A stretch of 64,000 bases of DNA from NCBI GenBank assembly GCA_914767715.1, contig OU612070.1, forward strand, positions 5,969,501 through 6,033,500, in the 5' to 3' direction. The position numbers were made by a program, and so were the translations under genes. This document shows, piece by piece, positions 27,901-38,450 of this stretch. A model generated the notes under the pieces. The model had not been told where the DNA came from. It saw only the letters and a program-made list of their open reading frames with translations, and made no database searches. The stretch comes from Membranipora membranacea (Eukaryota > Bryozoa > Gymnolaemata > Cheilostomatida > Membraniporidae). Positions within the stretch are counted from its first letter, which is position 1; each line of letters begins with the position of its first letter.

Positions 27901-30900
27901 CAAAGACAAACCTCCCCATGCGTTTACTAGAGGCAGTAGTAGTCCCATCACTATGATTGATAGTGAGTGTCATTACTGGTTGGGATCAAAGTGTTTTGGG
28001 AAAGAAACCTAGTGCCAACTAGATCATCATAATGCGCACTATTGGAATTGCCCAGCAAAATAAACAGGCTAGTTAGGAGGGTGCACTATCCATATCATGC
28101 CTCACACACCACTAAATTAAGTTGACACCCTTTCCGGATATCATGAAGCCGCCAGGTTTAATAGGGGCCAAAGTTCTAAACCTGATGGTATCTACTAACT
28201 AGTCTGGCTGTCCAGGTTAATCCCTAACTTACCAGAGGGCTGCCAGGTAGTATGGTACAGGGCTCATTAGGAGCGGGTACCTTAGTGTTATATACAGCTT
28301 CTAATAACAGCTGTAACAGACCAGTGTCTCCTCCTCCAGTTATCTCTGATATCTTATTCAGTAGTTTGTAAAATACATCGAACCAGGGGAGACGACTGAA
28401 AATATACAATATACACATAATAGCTCATGAGGGTAATGACACACTTCTTTATAAAGACCTTACTCGGAATTGGTATGGTAAAAATGCTGTAGGCCGAGGC
28501 TCGATTTGCTTATCATTTCGGAGAAGCGGACTTCTGCAGCCACTGGAAGTCTAAATATACTGGAGTAGGCCTATATTGTCTGAAGTCACTCCGCAGTAAT
28601 GTAAATTTCACAACTATGCTAGCTTTCTATGCGGTCAAATTGGTTCTGAAATGTTGACTGTAGATGTTGAACATGCTTTTTATACATGCAGTGGCGCTGA
28701 CTGTCAGTAAGCCTAGAATGCAGCCTGAATATCAATCAAGATGCCCTTAGCAAAAAGCTGTCAAGATAGGCTTACAAACAGGGAAAGGTCACCCATTTCT
28801 TTCCCTTGCGCTAAATTTGTGAATCTGGTCAATAAATTTCATATCTCAAGGTGATGAATTTGCCTTTTCACATTTCTAGGATGGGTAATAAATAGATAAG
28901 ACAAAAGAGGGCCAAACGTCTTATCAGAGAGAAATTACCTGTTTAACATATAAAAACCTTGTTACCTCAACCCATCCTACTCTTGTGACAGCATGGGGTT
29001 TTTACTTCATGCCTAATGATTTTCAAACAGACAATTAACCATCCTCCATAGCAGCAGTCATATCTGAGTGACAAGTCTTTTATCGGATGGTTGTCAGTTG
29101 ATATAACACAGGAAACATGTTAGCCAACACTAGCATTGACTAATCAAATAGAACAATACAAAGTCCAGTCTGTGCATGGTGTTTCTATCTGACCAGACAT
29201 ATGACCATATTTGTCGTTTATAGTGCATATAGACCTGATAGACCAGATGGGCATAATAGTCACCAATCGTTGAGCTACCATGTAATAGAGCCAGTAATGT
29301 CAGTGAGTATTTATAATCTTTGGTAATGTTTCCAAGATTTTTTGCCCCATCATTTATCGAAATAACTGACCATAGCGAGAAACACACCCCACTCCACTTG
29401 TTCTCGAAAGTTTACTATACGATATTATTAGCTCTAAATTATGATGAGCAAACCAGTAATTAGATTTATCAGCGTTATGACATCATAACCAAGAGTTTGT
29501 TTGAGTCAACCTATACTTTAAGTACAGATGAGTTAGTGTGATCTACTTGCTGACGCCTCTAACTAACATTGATTTATATATTATTAGAAGGGTTGACTGG
29601 CTATAACTACCAACCTTATAAGACAGATAATTTGGTGTTGATCTGGAGACAGACGACAGAATCCATAATGAAATTTGGCTTCTACGTCGGTCAGGACAAA
29701 TGTGTAGTGCTCCACGACATTACTGTAAAAGAAGAAAGTCATCATTATTCAGTGTACTTGATTATATGATAGCACAGTTGGCCAGCTCAGACAGTGTTTC
29801 TGATTGTTGCTTTTCCCAAGAAGTATAGGAACTCTAATTCCTTGCTTTGCTGTACCATCATACCACCACGAAATCCTCAATGGTAACTGTCAGAGCTTGA
29901 AGACTAGACAAGCTTGCTTTACCCACCATACCAGGTTTTTTGGCACTTAGAACTCGCTGTCATTCAAGATAGCGCTTTGGACCATTGTTTTGCATGTTTA
30001 TACTAACAATGCCTCTGATTTTTATTATGTCAGTAGGAAATATAAAAGTTAGTAAGAAGCTTAGTTGTTCATCCAGTTAGTTATAAGAACAAAGAGACAT
30101 GGATTGAGTTGCTCATGCAATCTCTTATCATAGAAGCACCCTCGTCATAAACGATATGATCCGGTTAAAGCACAGCTGACAACGGGTCCAATCACTAAGA
30201 CTCATGTTAGCCTGTGATCGGATGTCGAGTCACTCAGAGCATACAGTCAGCGAGAACATTACGATGGAATGTCTTCTCTTATCACTCGGAAGATAAAAAG
30301 AGAATGCTACTCAGGCCCGCTGCATCGAGAGATAAGGTCATTGTCACCCAGAGTGATCTTTCTTACTCTTTCATTGCTACGCAACTAAAGACTAGACTAT
30401 TCTGAGGCCTCAATGAAAGTGAACCACAGTTTGAAGAAACAATGAGATGAGAATCGAGATAAACCTGCATGATAACAGTAACACTTGAATGTGTACAATT
30501 TTTGCCCTCTCCCAGTACCCTGCTACTCCTTTGTGTGATGACACCGGAGACTATAGATAATATTCCATAGTCTCTAATGACACTAAGCTATAATGTGACA
30601 AAAATTAGAATCGTTTCTGCTTTCAATGTAGGATATATCTTAATCTTAGACCAGCATCATTCTTATGGAATTCTTTCATTTGATGCCAGCATACATGCCA
30701 GCATACATGCCAGCATACATGCCAGCATACATGCCAGCATACATGCCAGCATACATGCCAGCATACATGCCAGCATACATGCCAGCATACATGCCAGCAT
30801 ACATGCCTGCATACATGCCAGCATACATGCCTGCATACATGTCAGCATACATGCCTGCATACATGCCAGCATACATGCCAGCATACATGTCAGCATACAT

Positions 30901-32749
30901 GCCAGCATACATGCCCACATATCATTTGAGATAATCATAAGAAATTAACCTACACTACTAGCACTAAATTTATATCCAAAGTTTGGTGCTGAAACAATTA
31001 CAAACTGGTTTGTCTGCACATTAGTTATTCAAGTAGGAAATGCCTGTCAATTCTAAAAATGGATTAATTTTCCTGTTAATGTCAGGTAATTATCACTTTC
31101 TAATGCATTTATCTCTAACTGCTCTTAGCTAAAGTGTATGGAAATGTGGAAACTAGAGTGCATAATTTGATCACCAACTAAGTTTCCAAAGCTAATATTA
31201 TTTGCATAACAAACTGGATTTCCGCCCTAGCCATTTAGTTGGCAGTTTTGCAAGAGCGTAGCAAAATAAATGTACAGGATGTTGAAAGTATCTTATCTTT
31301 TATCACATGGTGAAGCTTGGCTCTGCTAGTCAGAGTTCAAAACTGATGGTCATGATATCATATAATTGCTACCGAATCTTATTGACAGTTGGTTTCGGCA
31401 AGGAGAAACCCCTGTTACTCCTTGGTTTCAGAAACCATTCTTCAAGTTTAATAGAAAAAACCCGCCCAACTATGCCTAGTCCAGTTTCAACTCATGCATG
31501 TTGCCTTTTTGGACAATCCTGTAGATCACACTGGCAAAACTATATCTGGTAATCTTTTATTGCTCAATACCCTAGGAGAGGAAATAGTACCTGCTTGTGT
31601 GGGCTGACTTAATTTTAGCTAGCAATTTCACTAAAGCAGTTAGGTAGTAAAAATGCTGGCTGACGATATATTTCACCATTTCAAGCCTGAGCGAAATGAT
31701 GGACACTTTAATCCTCGATATATACCGTAATACCTCACTTGTAAGGCACCTGACAAGGTTTTGGTCCAATTCAAATATAAAAATGCTTCAAATGATAGCT
31801 GCGTCTATATGGTCCATTCTTATAGGCGCCGTCATCTATAAGGTAGCGCCCTATGTGTGAGGTATTACGGTATATATATGAATCTCACCTGTCATAAGCG
31901 CAGGGGTAGGCAAACCGAGGTATCTGTTTTAGTATATCCTCATTATCAAAGTGACTAGGTATTTTAGACTCCACTCGCGTCTCTTTGACATCAGTAGGTG
32001 AGTAACTGAGAGTGGTAAATACATCGAATATCTTCTCAGGGTTAATGCTGCAATAAAGAATATCGGCACATGAAGAAGACATAATTGTAGCAAGAAAACT
32101 TTGAGCCTAGGGTAATACACCTGTAATTGGGTGAAGGTCAACTTGTTGCACCCATCCTCCAAAATAAAATGATTAGTATGCTGATGACAAATGAGGGTGT
32201 AGCCAATTCAAAAGCACTGCTATCAGTGATATTGAACCCTGTAAATATTTTCATGTGTATTTGAAATGGAAATTTATTGAATCAAATTATGAAATTTCTT
32301 TTTGCAAAATCATTCTAGGAAGATCAATGCATACGGTTTGGCTAATGAAAATTAGACCGGAAATGTGTGATAAATGCAATGATCTTACATATGGGGCCAC
32401 TGAAAAATTCTGAAAACGAATTTTCAACCCATAGTCACCAATATGGAAGAGCAGAAGTATACCATCATTTTGAGTGGTATGGTTAAAGAATTGAAAGAAC
32501 CTGAAGCAGGCCTATTGGTGTGACAAGTCAACATAGTTTGCATGTAAAGCAGTGGGGAAATAAATAGAGGTGTTGGACCTAGGTATATTAGTCCCTGTGA
32601 ACAGACTAATTATGACTCGGGCGATTTCACAAGTGACAAAAAGTAAAATGTACGAAATTACCGAAAGTAACGACTTACCGTGACCTACCTCTCCGTCGTT
32701 TATAATTAGATGCGACCGGAACGTAAAACCTTGACTGCTCTTTCCCCAT
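14729..32749 (-). CDS. DENND1: DENND1/connecdenn-like DENN-domain Rab GEF, complete
   Basis: Sixteen in-phase exons encode about 828 aa. DENND1 proteins are guanine nucleotide exchange factors for Rab35-type GTPases that bind clathrin and AP-2 on endocytic vesicles. The tripartite DENN module occupies residues of about 25-400: uDENN (HYTFVLTDVEAK, GFCRL, LPWFDVFYKLLN), cDENN (PENRNLTEYYSAIDPE, SSKLSKLTACCHGAAALLHP, YWQHLFIPVLP, APMPYIIGVHSSLM) and dDENN (VSRVFLRCLVQVIGGYRDGL). A long disordered tail follows. Family assignment rests on these blocks and their order, recalled from the vertebrate proteins. Which vertebrate paralogue (A, B or C) it resembles most I cannot say. Exon coordinates are given in the three segment entries. 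Introns carry a foldback MITE, a TA-flanked MITE, a 12-bp minisatellite and small palindromes. Confidence 0.94.
17076..17352. mobile_element. Foldback MITE with 85-bp arms
   Basis: The left arm 17076-17160 and right arm 17268-17352 are reverse complements of equal length with only about two mismatches. They begin CTTGGTTCA and are rich in ATCCCAGAT-type units. The loop holds a second perfect hairpin at 17163-17191 (arms TATCGGGGAAAGT and ACTTTCCCCGATA) and a partial extra copy of the arm near 17236-17267. No obvious target-site duplication is seen at the ends. It lies in DENND1 intron 13. The near-identity of the arms suggests recent insertion or gene conversion. Confidence 0.8.
21525..21558. 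repeat. CAGGGAG-type palindrome
   Basis: An imperfect palindrome opens CAGGGAGTTTGGACA and closes TGTCCCCAGCTTCCCTG. It lies in DENND1 intron 10 and belongs with similar palindromes at 7462-7477, 22751-22777 and 59289-59312. Confidence 0.5.
22487..26373 (-). CDS. DENND1: DENND1-like exons 5-9: cDENN and dDENN core
   Basis: Exons: 26258-26373, 25372-25521, 24347-24494, 23177-23289 and 22487-22601. All have clean consensus splice sites, and phases agree throughout. They encode the most conserved part of the protein, residues of about 168-381: LTEYYSAIDPELMINMYA, then RRIIITSSKLSKLTACCHGA, YWQHLFIPVLP, TAPMPYIIGVHSSLM, LDDAIVLNVDDGTMED and the dDENN stretch RVFLRCLVQVIGGYRDGLKY. In crystal structures of DENND1 proteins this core contacts the Rab. 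Nothing is missing from it here, so the exchange activity is probably retained. Confidence 0.93.
22751..22777. repeat. 27-bp CAGGGAG palindrome
   Basis: This is a perfect palindrome around one central base, with arms CAGGGAGTTTGGG and CCCAAACTCCCTG, in DENND1 intron 8 just upstream of exon 9. It could form a tight hairpin. The same opening motif recurs at other sites in the window. Confidence 0.7.
26842..26859 (-). other. Candidate 18-nt microexon of the DENND1-like gene
   Basis: Within intron 4 the minus strand shows a pyrimidine-rich acceptor (tctgtctcccaatag), then exactly 18 nt encoding DDEDGK, then a donor (AAG|gtatga). Exon 4 leaves and exon 5 enters at phase 0, so including these six acidic residues keeps the frame. 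The insertion point lies between uDENN and cDENN, a surface loop region. Vertebrate DENND1 has no clear equivalent that I recall. Chance occurrence is possible. Confidence 0.45.
28233..32749 (-). CDS. DENND1: DENND1-like exons 1-4: start codon and uDENN
   Basis: Exons: 32679-32749, 31889-32047, 29615-29722 and 28233-28395. The first exon starts MGKEQSRFYVPVAS and ends with a strong CG|gtaagt donor whose phase fits exon 2. It is the least certain exon because this basic N-terminus has no obvious counterpart in the family. Exon 2 begins INPEKIFDVFTTLSYSPTD, the usual start of uDENN. Exon 3 carries HYTFVLTDVEAK and GFCRLSPDQH, with a weaker donor (AAG|gttggt). Exon 4 carries RLPWFDVFYKLLNKISEI and ends in phase 0. 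Intron 2 contains the TA-flanked MITE and the 12-bp tandem repeat. Confidence 0.88.
30684..30914. repeat. 12-bp minisatellite, about 19 copies
   Basis: The unit is GCCAGCATACAT with a few C/T variants, tandemly repeated for about 230 bp in DENND1 intron 2. Because 12 is a multiple of three and the unit lacks stops in several frames, it produces long artificial open frames on both strands (repeats of ASIH, MPAY, MLAC and MYAG). These are not genes. Confidence 0.95.
31725..31870. mobile_element. Short TA-flanked MITE
   Basis: Perfect terminal inverted repeats CCGTAATACCTCAC and GTGAGGTATTACGG, extending imperfectly by several more bases, bound a 146-bp segment flanked on both sides by TA. This suggests a Tc1/mariner-type non-autonomous element. 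Its right end lies about 17 bp from the donor of DENND1 exon 2 (31887-31888). There is no coding capacity. Confidence 0.7.
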
Positions 32750-35137
32750 ACCCAAAAGTCTTTCCCTCAGATCAACAGACCTGATATGTTGCTTAGAAGG
32801 AAATTATGGCCTTATCACAGTCCCAAGTGTGTGCGTAGAACAATTGAATGAATACTGAAGTTAGTTACTGCTAATGTAACCCTTCTGCCAATCAAAATCA
32901 GCAATCAGACAATGTGAACATAGTGCACAGCTGATCTTAATGACTGGAAAAGCAGACGGTCTGAGTAAGAATGAGCTTCCTCAACAATCAACTTGAGGAT
33001 TAATGAGAAACTTATCTAAACTTGTGGTGGATGAATCATCACGAGCAAATAGACAAGCAATCCAAGATAGATAAAAACGCATGACGGTTTTTTAAACAAA
33101 CTCTCGAATAGGAGATGATCAGCCAATACCACTAAGAGCAAAATGAATAAAGTGGCAAAAGCTATTTGGTGTTGGTAAGTCAACTCCAGACATATCAAAA
33201 GGCTCATTAACGTGACACCCAGTTGTTCCTCCGCTTCTAGTTGTTATATTGAGCTGTGTCAATATGGGCTCACATGCAAGACTTGGATTAGGCCCAGTAG
33301 TAAGAGCCTTCATCTGAATAATAAACACAGTTGGCAGATGACCCTTAGGCCTATGTGCTGCAGTTACAAAAAAATCACCTCATATCGATAGCTGAGTAAT
33401 TTTCTTTTTCAGTTCTTGGCCAGAATTTGGCTGACTTATCAACGCTTCTTTCATCAGGAAACGAAATTATATCAGAGTTTGATAGACCAGCAGAAAAAAA
33501 CTAGCTATCATCGCACACAAGCCAGAGCTAGAACAAAGGTCTAGTGAGACTAGTCCAGGGGTTATCTCATTCTGATCTCAACTGGCATTAGAATGGAGAA
33601 TAGACCTTACAGGTATCAGGAAACATAGGTGGACAAGCTTATCTGAATTAAACAGAAAAACAACCATCCTATTGAGACAACACCTCCCACAAGGCTTAAT
33701 ATTGGCGTAGTTGGGTGCTATGTATTATATAAAATAGTATTAGTAATAATGACCATCAAAATACAGACACTACAGTTATCCTAAAAGCATAGGATTAGTA
33801 GATTAGAAGGCCTAACTGGGTGATTTTGCAAGAGAATAGACGTATTCGGTCTTTATTGACAAGCCTTGTGTAGGGGAGAAAACAGGTACTCTCTTCGACG
33901 ATTACAATAACACCAGTCACACACACAGCCTCATGCTGAGCGCTTTTGAGATTGTCGGCAAGACAGGGTTTTGTTGTCTTAAGGTAGAATGAGGGTTATT
34001 CTATTGAGTTATAAGGTTTCATTCACACCTTTCAACACTTGACAACCCAGAAGAGATGACTACACACACATCTCGTAACTTAGGACATGTCTGTGTGTGT
34101 TGTGTGTTGACAACTACAGCATTGATAGCTAGTAATCAACACACAACAAGTCACCAAACATAACAAATAAGCCAGCTGACAGTGTGTTGCATCTGTGGCT
34201 AGTAGCAAGGAGTGTTACTCCTGGCTAGTAGTGGCACAGCATATCTGACAAGTCTCCCTTTTTGGTAGGGAGGCTCCCAGTTTTTAGGGTCTTTTTCCAC
34301 CCCCTTCCTATCGCCCTTTTTTCAGCTTCCTTTACCAAGAACATTTTTTAAGCTTCTTTTTGCAAGGGAAACTATGTTATCCTACCTCAACAGTGCATAT
34401 ACCTATGTAATTGCCTATTACTATCACTGCTTGTATGTAAAATCAGGTAAAATGACGCAAGTAGTAATATGAAAGCTCAAGTTTTGGCTTAGAAATATGA
34501 CAAACGCGGGCTGAATTGCACCAGCACTGCAGGATGCGGAGTGTTATTCTAGGTTGGGAGTTTGTACGCAAAGACTTCCTGATTTTTGGGTCTACCAACT
34601 TGTCATGTATGTGGCACAGCAGTCAACTCTAGTGACAAGTGTGTGACTCCAGTACTTGGCTTGGACTTAACTTGGATCAGAAGTTCTCAGTAGCTCACTA
34701 CTAGTTGCATATCATGTTATAATGCATTGTACTTGTACTTGTAGTATCTAAGTATGTATAGTTACATAGTAAAGTATGTAAGTTTAGTCAACTCACTCAC
34801 TCGACTCAGCACTACTAGACTGCTATACTTACCAATGTCTGACATTCATACTGCTTTACACCATGAATATTATATTGCCTAGTCAGTGTATTTCTCACCA
34901 CATAACTGGAGTAGCTTTAAACACAAATTGATTTTGGGTTAAATAATGATGTGAACACAGAATATATTCTCTCTGAGGTTCATCATCAATTGAGTGATCA
35001 GCTGTGAATTGGCCCCCATGTTATGGCCCTATTCCCAACTATACCGGAAATAAGTGTTTAGCAATTATGACAATGGAGCGACTTAATTGTTACATGAAAC
35101 CGATCTACCAAAGTGAAACCACATCCTCAAGGAGTCA
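32750..35137. other. Upstream region of the DENN gene, no gene seen
   Basis: This region should include the promoter of the minus-strand DENN gene. No conserved motif or exon was recognised. At about 34090-34150 a TG-rich stretch contains a 13-bp inverted repeat (TGTTGTGTGTTGA with TCAACACACAACA), and TGGCTAGTAG repeats follow near 34195-34230. Open frames are short and unremarkable. Confidence 0.4.
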
Positions 35138-35154
35138 GGGAAATCGAATCACTA

Positions 35155-35390
35155 TGAATATGACCCAGAATGAAAATGACCTGAGATGAAAATGACCTGG
35201 GATGAAAATGACCTACATAATGAAAATGACCCGAGGTCAGGGTCATCTTAAGCTGTCCGACTCATTCCGATATTGGCAGGTCACAAAAAGTCTATAGCCG
35301 GAAATGAAAATGACCCAACCAATCAGACACCCATATGAAAATGACCCAACCAATCACACCCATATATGAAAATGACCCAACCAATCCCTG
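35155..35390. repeat. Left-end GAAAATGACC repeat array
   Basis: ATGAAAATGACC(TGGG) is repeated about four times at 35158-35235. Three spaced copies of GAAAATGACCCAACCAATC follow at about 35306-35388. These are the inverted counterparts of the longer array at 38165-38450. Confidence 0.85.
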
Positions 35391-35869
35391 AAGGTGTTAC
35401 AACATAGTATTTAACTTCTGTCATAGTTAAAGGTAAAGTATGGAATGGTAGCTATGGTAGCTATGGTAGCAATGAACTAAACCTTTAGTTCATTGATGGT
35501 AGGCTATCTGGGGTGGGGTTATGGACCCCCCACTCCTGCCTGCCTACCAGTTCACCAATTCAAGAATTGTCATTTTTCTGTTAGAAGATTCAAAATATGT
35601 GGTGACACCTATTTGACAGGTGACACTACTATTGACAGCCAGAGTTTTTTTAGCAGAGATCACATCATTTTTCTTGTTGTAATTTAATCATAGGTTAAAT
35701 CAAAATGAACTCAACCATGGCCCTTGCATATGTATGTGCATAATTAATAAATAAATATGTATTGTGTGTCTGGAATACCTTCCCATGCACAACAACATTT
35801 TCATGTACCAATCCAATCTTATCGCCTGTTGATTGTTAAAATAACCAAACCAATACAAGTTGATTCTGT

Positions 35870-36175
35870 GTTGATAAATCAAGTGATGGCCAGCTGTGGA
35901 CGCCATCACCGGGCTTAGGGAAGTTGGCGTCTCCACGTCTAGTCTGATCACATTCTATAGATCGAGGATTCTGTCAGTGAACTCATACGCGGCTCCAAGT
36001 TGGTTTCCATACTTGTCAAAAGGGGACAAGGAGAGACTTGAAGGGCTTGAGAAATTATGCCTTAAGTGTTGTCCGTAAATCTTGCCATATATGTAGAATG
36101 TCATGATGAGCGGCTTGCGGCATTGAATTTAACAGAACATTTGATGCCCCCACTATTATATTGTATTGTATGTGT
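35870..36175 (+). pseudogene. Fragment of a non-LTR retrotransposon reverse transcriptase
   Basis: An open stretch at 35896-36078 reads GVSTSSLITFYRSRILSVNS and then YAAPSWFPYLSKGDKERLEG, followed by EKLCLKCCP and a stop. This matches the usual post-catalytic region of LINE reverse transcriptases (FY...R..L.Y..P.W...L......LE..QK). The reading continues in another frame as YVECHDERLAALNLTEHL, so it is frameshifted. No catalytic domain is present. It sits inside the long-TIR element and is a dead relic. Confidence 0.7.
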
Positions 36176-36310
36176 ATTTTGAACCATCTATCATTGCAAA
36201 AACCATCACATTAGGCTTATGAGTTGTTGTGTCTCATAAGAAACTGATAAAGCTGTTTTTTCTCTTCTCAGTCCTACACTTTTCAGCTCTATTAATCATA
36301 GGTCTGCAAA

Positions 36311-36724
36311 CAGTGGCGTATATTAGCACTTACGGCCCACGGATTTCCGTGAGTGGCTGAATAGCTCAGCGTGTAGAGCGTCCGCCTTACCATCATTGTT
36401 AATAAGATTGTCGTGGGTTCGAATCTCATCAAGGACAGTTTTTTTTCAAATGGGTGCTTTATAACTGGAGCATTTTTACCGTAATCTTCTACTGCTATTG
36501 AGTTGTTTTCTGAAAGTACCCAACAGCTCAGTGAGCTATTGAAATACCTCTCTGCTTGCACTATTTGCTACCGATATGCAAAAATTTCCGTGGTGGGAGG
36601 GCGCTTAAGCGCCCCTCCCACACCCTCCCCGCCACGCCTACGGCGTGTGGATCGGGCTGCTCCCGATTATTATGCTCATCTCTGAAAAGTCAGTGAGTGA
36701 AATTTTTTAGAATATACGCCCCTG
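36311..36724. mobile_element. hAT-like MITE carrying a tRNA-like module
   Basis: The ends are inverted repeats CAGTGGCGTATATT and AATATACGCCCCTG (13 of 14 match), a pattern common in hAT elements. The flanks CTGCAAA and CTGCAAG resemble a decayed target duplication. The 414-bp interior has no coding capacity. It contains a tRNA-like promoter module (36352-36446) and a nearly perfect 29-bp palindrome at 36593-36621 centred on GCGCTTAAGCGC. It is nested in the 3.4-kb long-TIR element. Confidence 0.7.
36352..36446 (+). ncRNA. tRNA-derived Pol III module, not an intact tRNA
   Basis: An A box (TAGCTCAGCGTG at about 36362) with a complementary D stem (AGCTC/GAGC) and a consensus B box GGTTCGAATCT at 36416-36426 are correctly spaced. 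A run of eight T at 36439-36446 follows, as a Pol III terminator would. The acceptor stem does not pair and the anticodon arm is not convincing, so this is a tRNA relic or SINE head rather than a working tRNA gene. Confidence 0.65.
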
Positions 36725-38164
36725 CTGCAAGAGGATGTTCTACTGTGTTGAATCTTATACGACTAAAAAATCGATGGCTCGGATTGTTGCTAATCGTTTT
36801 AAAATAATTTTGTGACATAGAAAATAAAAATTCATTGACAGTCGTCAAGTTTAGAAGTGATAACCATTCTTCATAACATTCAATAGCAGTATAAATAATC
36901 TTAGTGGCTGTCTTTTGGCAGTGTTCGAGAATAAACTATGTCCATAATGTAGCAGAGCACACCAGCCATCCATTTCACCATTACCTACATTCAAACCCTG
37001 TCACATCACAAATCCCCGGCCCTCCCTTAATTCAACACAGTTCTTTGCGGAAAACGCCTTTTTTTATATATACACCTAACTACATCAATACCTTTTTTCT
37101 TATTGTTTCTTTTTTTGTTGTTGTTTACAAATACAATGGTCATATTTGCTCCTTGAATTGATCGGTGTTAAATATCATATATCAAAATTTCAAACTAAAA
37201 AAACCAAGAAGCATAGAAAAAGAAATCATAACCAAATAATAAATTACATAGCGCAAAATACCATTGCTGTTCGAAGCGCTTCTATAGCCCTTATTATATG
37301 TTGTGCAGTAGCGTCCGGATTGACAATCTATCACAAATTCATTTGTAAAGTGACATTTGTCATGTATATATCTGAGAGAGAGTGTCTTACATTGATTAGT
37401 CATCAGAGTGTTAATCGTAAAGAGGTGAGAACAATGCTCGATATCAGCTATAATATCTCATTTAGTCAGTAAATGACCTTTGTGGTTGCCAATGTTTGAT
37501 GACTGAATCAGAGTAATCATTTGCTTGTTTGAGGACAAAAGTGACAAATGCACGCAACATGACACCATGTGCAAAATGTTACAAAACTCTGCACAAAATG
37601 TGACAACGTGCAAAACCCAACAAACAATACAAAATTCCTTTACTATTTATCGCTTTCTGTTGCCATCATCGCTAGAAAATTGGAGTATGTGACGAGCCAC
37701 ATGGCTGTCAAAGATATTACAGCAATCAGATAGCCTTGCCCCAGTAATTCCACCTGCAATAACACACAAAAAATATATATGCTACTGAATGCTAATGTTG
37801 AAGTTAATATGATTAGAGGATTATGAATAGTCATCAAAAAGTTAGGAATTCAGATTTTGTTTTGACTTTTGAGCTGCTGAAAATATCCAAAATACACAAT
37901 GCTGCTATGTTATAGACAGCAAAATGTGTGGAGTATTCTTACTATGTATATTTTATCATAAAAATGATACTGTATGTCCACCATAAAATCAATGAAGAGG
38001 TTCATTGATCAAGAGTCAACATAATAGCTGCTGTTACAAATGTGAAATTGATACATGTGTGTAACTAGCCTAGGCTAACTCTCTTGTGTAGGGGGTTTGT
38101 AACCCCACCCTAAACAGCCTCCCAAGGCTCTGTAAATATTCCTCACTTTACCTTTAACTATGAA

Positions 38165-38450
38165 TACCTTCAAGGATTGGTTGGGTCATTTTCATATATG
38201 GGTGTGATTGGTTGGATCATTTCATGTAGGTGTCTGATTGGTTGGGTCATTTTCATGTAGGTGTCTGATTGGTTGGGTCATTTTCATGTAGGTGTCTGAT
38301 TGGTTGGGTCATTTTCATGTAGGTGTCTGATTGGTTGGGTCATTTTCATGTAGGTGTCTGATTGGTTGGGTCATTTTCATGTAGGTGTCTGATTGGTTGG
38401 GTCATTTTCATGTAGGTGTCTGATTGGTTGGGTCATTTTCATTTCTGTTT
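38165..38450. repeat. 31-bp satellite array in the right TIR
   Basis: About seven nearly identical 31-bp units built on GTAGGTGTCTGATTGGTTGG and GTCATTTTCAT lie in tandem, preceded by two diverged units. The left TIR has only two to three such units, so the array expanded on one side after, or independently of, insertion. Confidence 0.92.

Noticed and set aside
27680-27973. 97-codon minus-strand frame in DENN intron 4
   Set aside because: No family motif and not needed: exons 4 and 5 already join in phase.
28454-28540. Alternative exon 3 for the DENN gene (LPVAAEVRFSEMISK...)
   Set aside because: Splice phase fits, but it has no DENN similarity, while 29615-29722 encodes the expected HYTFVLTD and GFCRL blocks.
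30577-30948. Long open frames on both strands (ASIH, MPAY, MLAC and MYAG repeats)
   Set aside because: They are the 12-bp minisatellite read in different frames; no start context, splice or homology.
36352-36446. Functional tRNA gene
   Set aside because: A and B boxes are good, but the acceptor stem does not pair and the anticodon arm is poor.
36904-37472. Hydrophobic frames of 85 and 108 codons inside the long-TIR element as transposase candidates
   Set aside because: AT-rich, no catalytic motif, no similarity to any transposase that I recognise.
38165-38450. Regularly spaced repeats resembling a CRISPR array
   Set aside because: Units are directly tandem without unique spacers, and the genome is eukaryotic.
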